From Saccoglossus kowalevskii (taxonomy: Eukaryota; Hemichordata; Enteropneusta; Harrimaniidae), in assembly GCF_000003605.2 (NCBI RefSeq), contig NW_003120425.1, positions 121,875 to 143,908 on the forward strand: a stretch of 22,034 nt of DNA, in the 5' to 3' direction. A model generated the notes under the pieces. That model searched no databases, was not told the origin of the DNA, and saw only the letters and a list, made by a program, of their open reading frames with translations. Below are positions 9,701 to 18,643 of the stretch, in pieces. Every line of letters starts with the position of its first letter. The stretch's first letter is position 1. The position numbers and the translations under genes were made by a program.

Positions 9701-12700
9701 TGTGCCCTCTAAGCTGATATGGCGTAGCACTGATGCACAAATATTTCCTGTGATGCAACTTAATTGTCATGCAATTGTACTGGCACAATAATTATGACAA
9801 ATTAGACAGTGATTTTGAAAAATATCTTAACGTAATAGAATGTGTCATTTAATAAAATGAAATTCACAAATGAAAAAAACAACATACTGGCAGATGTAAA
9901 AATGAATGAAACCAGAGACCACATTTTTATTTGCATTTAAAGTCACCTACATGTATAAACAGCCACATATAATTTTATTTTATTTTATTTTTCAAAAGCT
10001 GACCTCTCTAGCTGAATCATCTTGATTTCAGGAATTCAATTTTGATTCAGCATTCCTACAACATCTGTTATGTTTGAGGGTGCACCGGACATCCCCTTTG
10101 ATGCCAAAAGTCATACCTTCTAGTCTTCTTTTCAGAAATTATTTATTGTGTTATAGGGCCAGTGAGCCTTCATACTTTCTGCATTGTAGTCGCACATTGT
10201 ATTTCTTAACATCACTCTATAACCACACTTTGTTTCATGATTTTTTTCCATAGGTATTATTATTTTCACTATCTGGTTTGGCATTATCATGACCAAAACT
10301 GGTAAGAAAGCTCAGATCATGATGGACTTCTTCTTTGCATTGAATGAAATCATTATGAAGATGGTGTTAATGGTCATGTGGTAAGCGCATTATGATAATT
10401 TATTAAAATTCCGAAGGTGGATATTTTTGGGAAATGATGATTTAAGGGTATAGTCACCATCTTGTCTTACCCCACTGAAATGTTCACTGTGATTGCTTTG
10501 TCAAAACACCCCCAGTGAATTTTTCATTGTGACTACTGTGTCTTAACAATCCTACTCTGTTGCTACTACCTGTTATAATGACCCCAGTGAAATCTTCACA
10601 TTGTACAATTTATTTTACAAAGAAATTAAAAATACATTTTAGCAAACCAAAATAACAGTTCTATGGTTGTACATAAATAGAGTCCTAGACAGGCACAGTC
10701 AGGGCGATTAATTTCGCGAAATGGAGGTGTTAGCGCGAAATCTCCCCGACTGGTTTATTCTGCAGGAAATTCATTGCTATTAAATATTCATGAATGCACA
10801 TATTATAATGAGGTGGCGCACAAATACGTACATAATGAGGTCAACCTGGCAAAGGTCACACTGCAGACCCAACATGGCAGCAAGTTGAAATTCAAGTTTA
10901 TTTTTCTAATTCATCACAATGTGTAAAAAAGTAACTTGTACTAGTCGTTGAATTAAAAAAAAAATCGGCTGCTGCAATCAGCTGACGTCTTCTCGGTCAG
11001 AGGTCAGTTGAAGAGACGTTGTGATTGGCTTTAATAGATGATTGTCAATTACAACACTCATTAACATAATTACCCGTTGAAAAATCGATGGGGTCCTGCA
11101 GTGTCAATAGAGGGCCATGCAGAATAAACCAGTTGGGGTGATTTCGCTAAATTTTTTATTTTATTTAAACTACAAAAACAATTTAATCGCCCCGACTGGG
11201 CCAGTCTAATAGAGTCCATGCGAAACTACTTACAAGCTTGTGCCTGATTGGCTACCCAACCCTAACACCTAACAGTCAGACCAATCAGAGAGCAGCTTGT
11301 TTGTTGACAGGTTTTTTGACGTATCAAATTCAATAAATATAGATGTTTTGACTCAACATTATAAATCTGCTTGATATTAGTGAGGACGCCCTCACAGTTG
11401 GAAGTAGAAATATTTTCAATACTTTCACTGATTTATTTTTCAGGTATTCTCCAGTTGGTATCATGAGCTTAATTGCTGCTAAGCTGTTAGAAATGGATGA
11501 CTTAGCTGGAGTCTTATCACAGCTTGGATTATATATGTTAACTGTACTAGTAGGATTATTCATTCATGGATTAGTTGTTCTGCCATTATTATTTTTCGCC
11601 ATTACCCGGAGAAATCCTTACACATACCTCGTCAATATGTTATGGGCTTTGATAACAGCTCTTGGTACTGCGTCAAGGTAAGCGTTAATTCATATGTTAA
11701 CACTGTTTTGTTGTCATAATTCATCATATACTGTAAAATGCGAAATTTATTGTACGCCAACCCAACAATTATGAGGTTGTTCATGTCAGAAAGCTAAGGA
11801 CAACTGAAAACTAGAAAATACTGCTTATTTGCTTTATAAGGAATTAACAATATACGATTCTATTGTAATTTTATAGACATTACCGTTGGTGCTGTCTGTG
11901 TATATTCTGTTAGGTTGACTGTTGCTGTAGATATTGATAATATCTCATCTACACCATCTATTGTAATTTTATAGACATTACTGTTGGTGCTGTCTGTGTG
12001 TATTCTGTTAGGTTGACTGTTGCTGTAGATGTTGATAATATCTCATCTACACCATCTATTGTAATTTTATAGACATTACTGTTGGTGCTGTCTGTGTATA
12101 TGTTGGATGTTACTGTAGATATTGATATCTCATCTACACCATCTATTGTAATTTTATAGACATTACTGTTTGTGCTGTCTGTGTGTATTCTGTTAGGTTG
12201 ACTGTTGCTGTAGATATTTATAATATCTCATCTACACCATCTATTGTAATTTTATAGACATTACTGTTGGTGCTGTCTGTGTGTATTCTGTTAGGTTGAC
12301 TGTTGCTGTAGATGTTGATAATATCTTATCTACACCATCTATTGTAATTTTATAGACATTACTGTTGGTGCTGTCTGTGTATATGTTGGATGTTACTGTA
12401 GATATTGATATCTCATCTACACCATCTATTGTAATTTTATAGACATTACTGTTGGTGCTGTTTGTGTATATGTTGGATGTTACTGTAGATATTGATAATA
12501 TCTCATTTACACCATCTATTGTAATTTGATAGACATTACCGTTGGTGCTGTCTGTGTGTATTCTGCTAGGGTGGCTGATGTTGTAGATATTGATAATATC
12601 TCATCTATACCATCTATTGTAATTTGATAGACATTACCGTTGGTGCTGTCTGTGTGTCTTCTGCTAGAGTGGCTGATGTTGTAGATATTGATAATATCTC

Positions 12701-15248
12701 ATCTATACCATCTATTGTAATTTTATAGACATTACTGTTGGTGCTGTTTGTGTATAGGTTGGATGTTACTGTAGATATTGATAATACCTTGTAGCAAAAA
12801 AAAAACATGTTTCCGGATTCATTTTGTTTCCTTCAAAAACTTAGTGACAATTAGCATGGTTTTATGTAACTGTTATTGTGAAACATGCTAGTCAGCTCAT
12901 TGATCCTATAAATGGTTGAGTTAAAAAGCTAATGGAAGTAACTTTCATGAATAGAACATAAGCTATTATTTATAAATACCAGAAAAATGAATTTTTCATG
13001 TCAAGTATTAGATTATATCATTGTAAATCCTGCAATGAAATCAAATTAATTTTCAAAAAGATGAATCCTATTTACTGATACATGTATTAACCAAAGGATA
13101 CTCGCATCTCAGCTGCAGAAGTAATTTTGTCTGCCTTCTTTTGTATCTTTTTAGTGCTGGAACTTTACCTGTAACATTCAGTTGTCTAGAGGAAATAAAT
13201 AAAGTTGACAAAAGGGTGACTCGTTTTGTGATACCTATTGGGGCCACTGTGAACATGGACGGTACTGCATTGTATGAAGCAGTGGCCGCCATCTTTATTG
13301 CGCAAATGAATGGGATGGAACTGAGTGCTGGACAAATTGTGACTATCAGGTAGGTATACTTATAATAGCGCCACCACAGGCAAGATCATAAGGGATTTTG
13401 TTTTTATTTCACTACCACACTAACAATGATTGACGACCCGCTCCACTAGGATTGCCCTTAAAATCACTTTTGTGTGTGTCTGTGTGTGATTTCCAGTACT
13501 AGTGTTTTCACGTATTAATTCTTCTGTGATTTCTTTCACATATTATTTCTTCTGTGATTTTCTTGGCTCGGCTGATTTTGCTCAAACTTGATAGGCCAGT
13601 CACACCTTCACTCTAGTCAGGAGGTAAAATCTGAAAAAAAAATTCTGGCCCACCATAAAAATTGCCATAGTAGCAACCAAAAAACTGATTTTTTAATATC
13701 TTCGCACCAAATGTATCTCCTCCTACAAATTCAGGAATAAACACCTTGGAGACATAGCTCATTCTACTCAGCTTGAGTGTAGGCACAAAGTTACTATTTC
13801 ATTTTTTGATATCTTTTTTCATTAACAAGAAATTTGTTCTCAATTTTGGGGTAAATTTTCAGCAGTAATGGCTTTTCAACACTTCTGTGATTTTTTTGTT
13901 CACACTTGGCAGGCAGGTCATACCATCAGTAATTGGAAAAAATTCCTGACCCACCGCTGCCATGGGTAATAACCAAAAACTGATTTTTGAATACTTTCGC
14001 CCCAAATGTAATACCTCCTACCTGGTTTTGTAATAGCAGTGTTTAAATGATCATGCTTTTTATTTTGGCTAAGTTGCAAATACTGTTCTAATTTCTCTGA
14101 AACACATTGACTCATCGCAATTGAACTTGCATTGAAACAACGTTATACATTATGTAATTTATTTCATGTTATGATTCAAAATGGCTGACTCATTTCAGTT
14201 TTGTTTTTCACTGAAACCAACAGTGACTTTGTTATGACATGAATCATTTTTAGCCACATAAAATTAATAAAGAAATTCTAGGGAAATGAATAAAATATTT
14301 TAGCTAGAAAAATTTTGTGTTGGTGCTGTCAGTTTGCAGACAGTTGTTACATGTGCTATGTTTTTTTGTTTTTTCAGTTTAACTGCCACTTTAGCCAGTG
14401 TAGGTGCTGCCAGTATTCCTAGTGCTGGGTTAGTTACTATGTTTATAGTGTTGCAGGCTGCTGGTCTACCAGCTGAAGATGTCACTTTACTGTGGACTGT
14501 TGATTGGCTTCTGTAAGTAACATTTTCAAGTGTCTAAAATCGGCCAATTCGACAATCAGCTTTACACACTTTCATTCGCTGAAATCTGGCAGATATTTTA
14601 TATTATTTTTGTTCTGAGCATGATGATTCTGTATATTAGGCATCCATAATGTGTTCTAATTTAACTTGTATTCTAAAATCACCAAGTTAGTCTGATTTTA
14701 GTAAAATATTGATATCTATGGGGGCAATGTACAAGTGAATCAATTCAGCTAGCTTTTGAAAAAGTGAAACAAAAAGGCTCTTGTTGTTGACATTCCCTAT
14801 ATACACACTCGCATATACACACACACTTTCTGTCATAAATGTGTTAGTAATAATGCACCCAAGGAACTCGATGAGGGAACTCAAATCTTGTATATTGAAG
14901 AGATTTGTGCACTCAGGTGAAAATCTCATCTGTTTTCAAAAGAACCTGTTGAAGATAAATACCTAATATGGATTATGATACTATGTTTTCAGAGATCGAT
15001 TCCGTACCTCCATTAATGTGTTGGGAGATTCATATGGAGCGGGTATTGTCGAGCATTTATCCAGAGATGAGTTGAAGAAAGCTGATGCACTGGACGCTGA
15101 AATGAATGCTGGGAAACATGTAGATGAAATGACGAATGAGATTGGAGATGCCGAAGAAATGCAGAAATTGAACCCCAGCGGGAGCAAGGCCAATTCGCAA
15201 GATAAGTTGAATGACACGAAGGCCAAGGACACTGAATCAGTTATATAA
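6508..15248 (+). CDS. SLC1A2-like: EAAT2-like sodium-dependent glutamate/aspartate transporter (SLC1 family), 9 coding exons, 561 aa
   Basis: Spliced CDS: join(6508..6772, 8040..8244, 8601..8643, 9360..9585, 10254..10380, 11444..11677, 13155..13349, 14378..14512, 14993..15248). All introns are GT-AG and the total is 1686 nt, with no frame break. Seen in the product: TM1 about 29-50, TM2 59-88, TM3 103-127, a glycosylated extracellular loop about 172-245, TM5 276-300, TM6 313-341, HP1 with [13 protein letters not shown] (363-375), TM7 with NMDGTALYE (400-408), HP2 with [15 protein letters not shown] (439-453), TM8 with DWLLDRFRT (474-482) and NVLGD (485-489). Family knowledge: these proteins take up L-glutamate/aspartate at the plasma membrane with Na+ and H+ and counter-transport K+. 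R481 and D478 match the arginine and aspartate that bind the substrate side-chain carboxylate and amino group, so acidic substrates are expected rather than the neutral ones of ASCTs. The HP1 and HP2 wording matches EAAT2 best; human EAAT2 is 574 aa, so this is full length. Orthology is inference; family assignment is near certain. Confidence 0.97.
6773..8039 (+). other. Intron 1 (1267 bp)
   Basis: GT-AG, phase 1. It contains a CTCF-like site (6995-7008) and a segment at about 7550-7610 with a perfect octamer ATGCAAAT (7575-7582) close to a GCGTCAT half-CRE. A 108-codon minus-strand frame (7329-7655) shows no family similarity and is judged chance. Confidence 0.9.
6995..7008 (-). promoter_or_regulatory. 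CTCF-consensus-like site in intron 1
   Basis: The + strand reads GCGCCCTCTAGTGG; the minus strand reads CCACTAGAGGGCGC. This fits every position of the core CTCF consensus CCASYAGRKGGC. Binding is inference; the same string can also be part of dispersed repeats in invertebrates. Confidence 0.45.
8040..8244 (+). CDS. SLC1A2-like: Coding exon 2 (residues 89-156, codon 157 split)
   Basis: The acceptor is TGGTTTCAG at 8031-8039 and the donor AG|GTACTG at 8245. It encodes [15 protein letters not shown] after TM2, then TM3, then IHPGNP (127-132) and an acidic stretch EDLEDEEQ (136-143), ending in [13 protein letters not shown] and IHPGNP are EAAT hallmarks. It has no stop-free open frame long enough to stand out by ORF length alone and was found by reading the splice signals. 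Confidence 0.95.
8245..8600 (+). other. Intron 2 (356 bp)
   Basis: GT-AG, phase 2, with a TTTTTTCCAG acceptor. Nothing else notable seen. Confidence 0.92.
8601..8643 (+). CDS. SLC1A2-like: Coding exon 3, 43-bp micro-exon (residues 157-171)
   Basis: Flanked by TTTTTTCCAG (8591-8600) and CAG|GTATGT (donor 8644). It encodes [15 protein letters not shown], matching the conserved EAAT stretch that follows DAFLDLIR. The exon is only 43 bp and keeps frame (phase 2 in, phase 0 out). Confidence 0.94.
8644..9359 (+). other. Intron 3 (716 bp), half tandem repeat
   Basis: GT-AG, phase 0. The 3' half is a 32-bp minisatellite (8877-9196) with degenerate copies reaching almost to the acceptor (about 9300). 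Confidence 0.92.
8877..9196. repeat. 32-bp tandem repeat, 10 copies, each with an ATTTGCAT octamer
   Basis: Units begin every 32 bp at 8877, 8909, 8941, 8973, 9005, 9037, 9069, 9101, 9133 and 9165. Each contains ATGATGACATCATTTGCATT: an 11-bp palindrome TGATGACATCA followed by the perfect POU octamer ATTTGCAT. Unit tails cycle as ACACAAGG, ACACAATA, ACACAAGG, ATACAAGG and then repeat, giving a 128-bp (4-unit) higher-order repeat. Decayed copies continue to about 9300. Confidence 0.95.
9360..9585 (+). CDS. SLC1A2-like: Coding exon 4 (residues 172-246, codon 247 split): glycosylated extracellular loop
   Basis: The acceptor is GCTTAAAAG (AG 9358-9359), weaker and purine-rich close to the junction. 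The donor is G|GTAAGT at 9586. It encodes VKTVYK, a variable hydrophilic loop with five N-X-S/T sequons (N180, N188, N192, N198, N217), then [11 protein letters not shown], the conserved entry into the next membrane segment. This is the eukaryote-specific TM4 loop, which is N-glycosylated in vertebrate EAATs. Confidence 0.94.
9586..10253 (+). other. Intron 4 (668 bp)
   Basis: GT-AG, phase 1. It contains a perfect DR1 element (9670-9682), an octamer near 9932 and a short (TTTTA)n run near 9974-9990. No coding sequence seen. Confidence 0.92.
9670..9682 (+). promoter_or_regulatory. Perfect DR1 nuclear-receptor element
   Basis: AGGTCA-G-AGGTCA: two perfect half sites spaced by one base. This is the classical site for RXR heterodimers, HNF4 and COUP-TF family receptors. 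Function in this intron is inference. Confidence 0.4.
10254..10380 (+). CDS. SLC1A2-like: Coding exon 5 (residues 247-288, codon 289 split)
   Basis: The acceptor is TTTTTTTCCATAG (AG 10252-10253) and the donor TG|GTAAGC at 10381. It encodes [20 protein letters not shown] and then [20 protein letters not shown], corresponding to the end of TM4 and the start of TM5 in EAATs. The codon for W289 spans the next intron. Confidence 0.95.
10381..11443 (+). other. Intron 5 (1063 bp), half occupied by a transposon
   Basis: GT-AG, phase 2. A 523-bp inverted-repeat element sits at 10686-11208. The rest is AT-rich, with short imperfect repeats around 10480-10600 (a CCCCAGTGAA-type motif). Confidence 0.92.
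10686..11208. mobile_element. 523-bp non-autonomous inverted-repeat DNA transposon (MITE-like) with 9-bp target duplication
   Basis: Ends are TAGAC...GTCTA. The outer arms pair over about 25 bp (10687-10711 with 11183-11207; shared core CAGTC-GGGCGATTAA). After a short unpaired gap, a second arm of 30 nt (10735-10764 with 11118-11147) matches at 28 of 30. The direct repeat ATAGAGTCC flanks both sides (10677-10685 and 11209-11217). No coding capacity. A 9-bp duplication with long terminal repeats suggests the Mutator-like group, but this is tentative. The body carries several AGGTCA half sites (10838, 10853, 11001). Confidence 0.85.
11444..11677 (+). CDS. SLC1A2-like: Coding exon 6 (residues 289-366, codon 367 split)
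   Basis: The acceptor is ATTTATTTTTCAG (AG 11442-11443) and the donor AG|GTAAGC at 11678. It encodes [11 protein letters not shown] (TM5), TM6 with the [15 protein letters not shown] core, TRRNPYTYL, and the first half of hairpin loop HP1 up to ALGTAS. The intron cuts the serine-rich HP1 tip. Confidence 0.96.
11678..13154 (+). other. Intron 6 (1477 bp), mostly satellite
   Basis: GT-AG, phase 2. It holds a 98-bp tandem array (11861-12790) and unremarkable AT-rich sequence on both sides. Confidence 0.92.
11861..12790. repeat. 98-bp tandem repeat with 98-98-87 higher-order pattern, about 10 copies
   Basis: The marker TATTGTAATTT starts at 11861, 11959, 12057, 12144, 12242, 12340, 12427, 12517, 12615 and 12713. 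Spacings are 98, 98, 87, 98, 98, 87, 90, 98, 98. Units share ATAGACATTACTGTTGGTGC and GATATTGATAATATCTCATC. The 87-bp units have lost part of the middle (TATGTTGGATGTTACTG in place of the longer TATTCTGTTAGG section). The 98-98-87 triplet repeats once almost exactly. Confidence 0.95.
13155..13349 (+). CDS. SLC1A2-like: Coding exon 7 (residues 367-431, codon 432 split): HP1 tip and TM7
   Basis: The acceptor is CTTTTTAG (AG 13153-13154) and the donor AG|GTAGGT at 13350. It encodes [33 protein letters not shown] (386-404), [16 protein letters not shown] and AGQIVTI. The NMDGT motif unwinds TM7 and binds Na+ and substrate. Y407 and E408 match the GLT-1 Tyr403/Glu404 pair implicated in K+ and H+ coupling. 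All expected residues are present. Confidence 0.97.
13350..14377 (+). other. Intron 7 (1028 bp) with a diverged two-copy repeat
   Basis: GT-AG, phase 2. About 13567-13735 and 13890-14030 are related copies. They share in order: a GATTTT start, CAGTCACACC versus CAGGTCATACC, ATTCTGGCCCACC versus ATTCCTGACCCACC, ACCAAAAAACTGATTTTT, and TTCGC-CCAAATGTA followed by CTCCTAC. The spacing is about 320 bp. A short TGTGTGTG run lies at 13471-13488. Confidence 0.85.
14378..14512 (+). CDS. SLC1A2-like: Coding exon 8 (residues 432-476, codon 477 split): HP2 gate
   Basis: The acceptor is GTTTTTTCAG (AG 14376-14377) and the donor CT|GTAAGT at 14513. It encodes [20 protein letters not shown], the HP2 extracellular gate, followed by [19 protein letters not shown] and VDWLL of TM8. 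The Ala-Ser-Ile-Pro-Ser wording in HP2 is that of EAAT2; EAAT1 has Ala-Gly-Ile-Pro-Gln. Confidence 0.96.
14513..14992 (+). other. Intron 8 (480 bp)
   Basis: GT-AG, phase 2. No distinctive structure or coding sequence; the short frames here are chance. Confidence 0.92.
14993..15248 (+). CDS. SLC1A2-like: Coding exon 9 (residues 477-561 and stop): TM8 end and cytoplasmic tail
   Basis: The acceptor is TATGTTTTCAG (AG 14991-14992). It encodes [20 protein letters not shown], with D478, R481 and N485 of the substrate site, then HLSRDEL and a charged, non-conserved cytoplasmic tail of about 60 residues. The tail ends in Glu-Ser-Val-Ile, which fits a class I PDZ ligand (S/T-x-hydrophobic at the C-terminus). 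The stop TAA is at 15246-15248. Confidence 0.96.
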
Positions 15249-16656
15249 AATGGTAATGCACACCATGTGTGAATATGGAATATGTGAATGTTTTCACTCA
15301 CTACATCATGTAGTACTCGATAATTGCATAGTAGCGTGGCTGACTTTGGAATGGTATTTATAGTCAGAAAGAATATTGTAGCAATAATGCCAGAGGTTGG
15401 AAGTCATAGTGACATGGTCAAAGGTGAAGGGTTAGTTGTGACGTCGAGGATCAGGAGGTCAAAGTGATAATTTTTTGATCAATTTTTTTCAGTTTGCAGT
15501 GTGAGTATTAAAAAATAGAATTGCTCTGGCAGGAGATTCAGTGTTGATTTTAACCTGAATTCAATAACCTTTTGTTTGTAAAGAATTATAAATATTAGAA
15601 GAATACAGTATTGTTTGAATGTTAACTTGTACAGTGTGAGAACTATGATATATATTATGAATATTAACCATATTATATATTTATGCAAATTTATTGATGG
15701 TCACATGATTAAATATGCAGATGAGTTTGTGTCACCTGAGGGCTGTTAGCCAATAAGAGGCATGATTTTTTATGAGGCTGAAGTATGTAACTGAATAATG
15801 ATTTCAGTTGGTAATGCACACGTAACAAATTCTATAACATTTTACAGAAATTGTAGAATAGAGTTAATATGTATATTGCAGGAAAACTGAGAAAATATTA
15901 GTAGCTATGCAAACTATAGAAAAATAGTTTTAGATTTTCAGAATCTTTTAAATGAATATAACAAGTGTTTCATTGATTATATGGATTGTTTTCTACCATT
16001 TTCATACATTTTATCACTTTTTGTTTCATCAGACATTTCTTACTCTTGAGTAACCTCTGTTCATGCAAGAAAAAAAATGAAATTGTGAATATTTTTAAAG
16101 TGGTTTTATTCTGTGTTTGTAATCTGAATATAAATTTATTTAGTAATGAGGCTAGAATTTTATGAAACTAATCTGAAGTTTTCATTTTTTTTATTTAAAA
16201 CATTAAATACCTATACATTTGAGACAAGAGAAAAATCAATTTTTGCCCTCTTTTCAAATTCAAAGATGTGACTATATTATCTGTACAGTTTTGGAGTAAT
16301 TTTGTTAAGAGCACTCTGAGATAACTCTGGGGTATGTTTTTTTTGTCCAGTTATGATTGTGATTAAACAATCACTGTTGTTATTGTGTGTTCAATTACAC
16401 TTAATCATGATTGTGATAGGTAATCATAATGATAGGCGACACTCTGGTAACAAATAGATTGCAAATACACAAATAACATCTTCAAAAAGTTTGCATTTTT
16501 TCTCACTGTCATTTCATAAAATTTAAATGTGATGAAAAAAACAATTTTGATTATATTTACATGTTTTGTCATTAGTAATAATATCAAACTAATCTTAACC
16601 ATGTAAATCAAATGTACTATGCATACTTTGTAAAGAAACTATAACTTGTGGGATAA
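15249..16656 (+). other. Putative 3'UTR, proximal part
   Basis: AT-rich sequence after the stop with no coding potential seen. It lacks a canonical AATAAA; only ATTAAA-type variants occur (for example near 15507, 15708, 16203 and 16362). Two DR1-like pairs of nuclear-receptor half sites lie at 15415-15427 (TGGTCA-A-AGGTGA) and 15456-15468 (AGGTCA-A-AGTGAT). The true 3' end is not determined here: either a variant signal is used or the UTR runs on to the AATAAA sites beyond 17900. Confidence 0.5.
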
Positions 16657-17592
16657 TTCTGTAAACCTTGTGTGAACATTTTACATACCTTGTGTGAAAG
16701 TTCTGCATACCTTGTGTGAAAGTTCTGCATACCTTGTGTGAAAGTTCTGCATACCTTGTGTGAAAGTTCTGCATACCTTGTGTGAAAGTTCTGCATACCT
16801 TGTGTGAAAGTTCTGCATACCTTGTGTGGAAGTTCTGCATACCTTATGAGGACGTTTTGCATACCTTGTGTGAATGTTCTGCATACCTTGTGTGGAAGTT
16901 CTGCATACCTTTATGAGGACGTTTTGCATACCTTGTGTGGACATTTTACATACCTGGTGTGCAAGTTCTGCATACCTTGTAAGGACATTTTACATACCTT
17001 GTGTGAAAGTTCTGCATACCTTGTGTGAATGTTCTGCATACCTTGTGTGGAAGTTCTGCATACCTTGTGTGAATGTTCTGAATACCTTGTGTGGAAGTTT
17101 TGCATACCTTATGAGGACGTTCTGCATACCTTGTGTGGAAGTTCTGCATACCTTGTGTGGACATTTTACATACCTGGTGTGTAAGTTCTGCATGCCTTGT
17201 GAGAATGTTCTTCATATCTTCTGAGGGCATTTTTCATACCTTGTGACATTTTCTGCATACCTCGTGAGAATGTTCTGCATACTTTGTGTGGATATTCTGT
17301 ATACCTTGTGAGGACGTTTTGCCCAGTTTGTGAGGACGTTTTGCATACCTTGTGAGGACGTTTTGCATACCTTGTGAGGACGTTTATCATATCTTCTGAG
17401 AACGTTTTTCATACCTTGTGAGATTTTCTGCATACCTCGTGAGAATGTTCTGCATACTTTATGTGGACATTCTGTATACCTTGTGAGGACTTTTGCCCAG
17501 TTTGTAAGGATGTTTTGCCTAGCTTGTGAGGACATTCTTCATATCTTGTGAGGGCTTTCTGCATAAATTTTGAGGTCTTTCTGCATACTTTG
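16657..17592. repeat. 22-bp minisatellite, about 42 copies, open in several frames
   Basis: The typical unit is TTCTGCATACC plus TTGTGTGAAAG. The left part (about 16690-16820) is nearly homogeneous; the middle mixes GTGTGGAAG, ATGAGGACG and GTGTGGACA variants; the right part is dominated by GTGAGGACGTT. A 176-bp (8-unit) higher-order repeat is visible: TCATATCTTCTGAG recurs at 17212 and 17388 with matching sequence between. Because 22 is not a multiple of 3, three units make 66 nt and every frame cycles through the same phases, which gives long overlapping open frames on both strands. These are repeat artefacts, not genes. Confidence 0.95.
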
Positions 17593-17930
17593 AAACTGAG
17601 TGTCCATAGTATCTTAGTTAATTTTAATGAAGCAAAAATTTGTTAATGTCTGAAACATGAGAATTTTAAATACATGTTATAGTGTAACAGTCATGTTTTA
17701 AACTAATTACATTCAATCTGTTGTAGCTTCATGCAGAGAATTGATTTACAAATTTTGTGCATTTTATTTTATTCTTTTTGAATTTTCGACTGGGGGAAGG
17801 GAGAATTATAATGCCATCAGCACATAGTACTGGGTGTATAAAGGTCTGAAAATCTTGAATCTGGAAATCTGGCCATGCTTTTTTAATATTAAACTACTGT
17901 GGTGAAATCACAGTTGTACCGGTAACTTTA

Positions 17931-17964
17931 AATAAAAAAAAATCGTTTGGCAGCGACAAATAAA
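17931..17964 (+). terminator. Candidate polyadenylation signals (two AATAAA)
   Basis: AATAAA occurs at 17931-17936 and 17959-17964. They are the first canonical signals after the stop codon. Using them would give a ~2.7-kb 3'UTR that includes the 22-bp minisatellite. No transcript evidence is available. Confidence 0.3.
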
Positions 17965-18637
17965 GCATGAACATGTAGTCTTTGTAAAGATGGCTCCCCA
18001 TATGCAAATAAGTGGTGACATTTTGACTTTTGTCGATTATTATTGAGTGTGTGGTACATAAAATTAATCTTTTAATGATATGTAATTTTAATATTTTAAT
18101 GATATGTCGTTTTTTTGCTTCTCACGTTGATTTTTTAACAGAGTAGTTATAGGGAGTTGTTAACTTTTTGAATGCCAAATTAAACTTGTGTCGTCGTTCA
18201 CAAAATGAACCTGCACAATTTTCCCATATTCTTTTACAAATTTTGATCAAAAACTGTAAACAATGAAAGTTATATTCAGTTGGTCAAAAATTGACAAAGA
18301 AATGTTACAAAATTACACAACATGTGCAAAATGTTTCACCAAATTTTGCCAAGGAAATCATGGTGTTCAAAGGTTTAGAATTGTGTTAAATTAGCTACTA
18401 GTGAACTCCCTAGCCCTCCATCAATTATATTATAAGAAGAAAAAATATAATCAAAATGAATGTATTAAGAATTCATAGAAGAAATGTTTAAAATTAATTT
18501 ACTATAGGAATGTATTACATTAATGTACAGTGCATGTTTCTGATACTATTTCATTATCTGTATGTTTGTCAATTTCAAAGGTTTATTGTCACTGCCCATA
18601 TATTTACTAATGTTTGTCATAATTTACTGTATGTGAC

Positions 18638-18643
18638 AATAAA
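18638..18643 (+). terminator. Candidate polyadenylation signal
   Basis: AATAAA within GACAATAAAACA, followed about 30 nt later by a T/GT-rich stretch (CTTGTTTTTGATTTGTTAGG, about 18673-18692). This arrangement fits a functional poly(A) site better than the earlier AATAAA copies. It would make a ~3.4-kb 3'UTR. Confidence 0.3.

Noticed and set aside
16595-17535. Many overlapping open frames of 64-116 codons on both strands
   Set aside because: They are produced by the 22-bp repeat, which lacks stops in most frames; the same 22-residue cycle appears in shifted frames, with no sign of codon selection.
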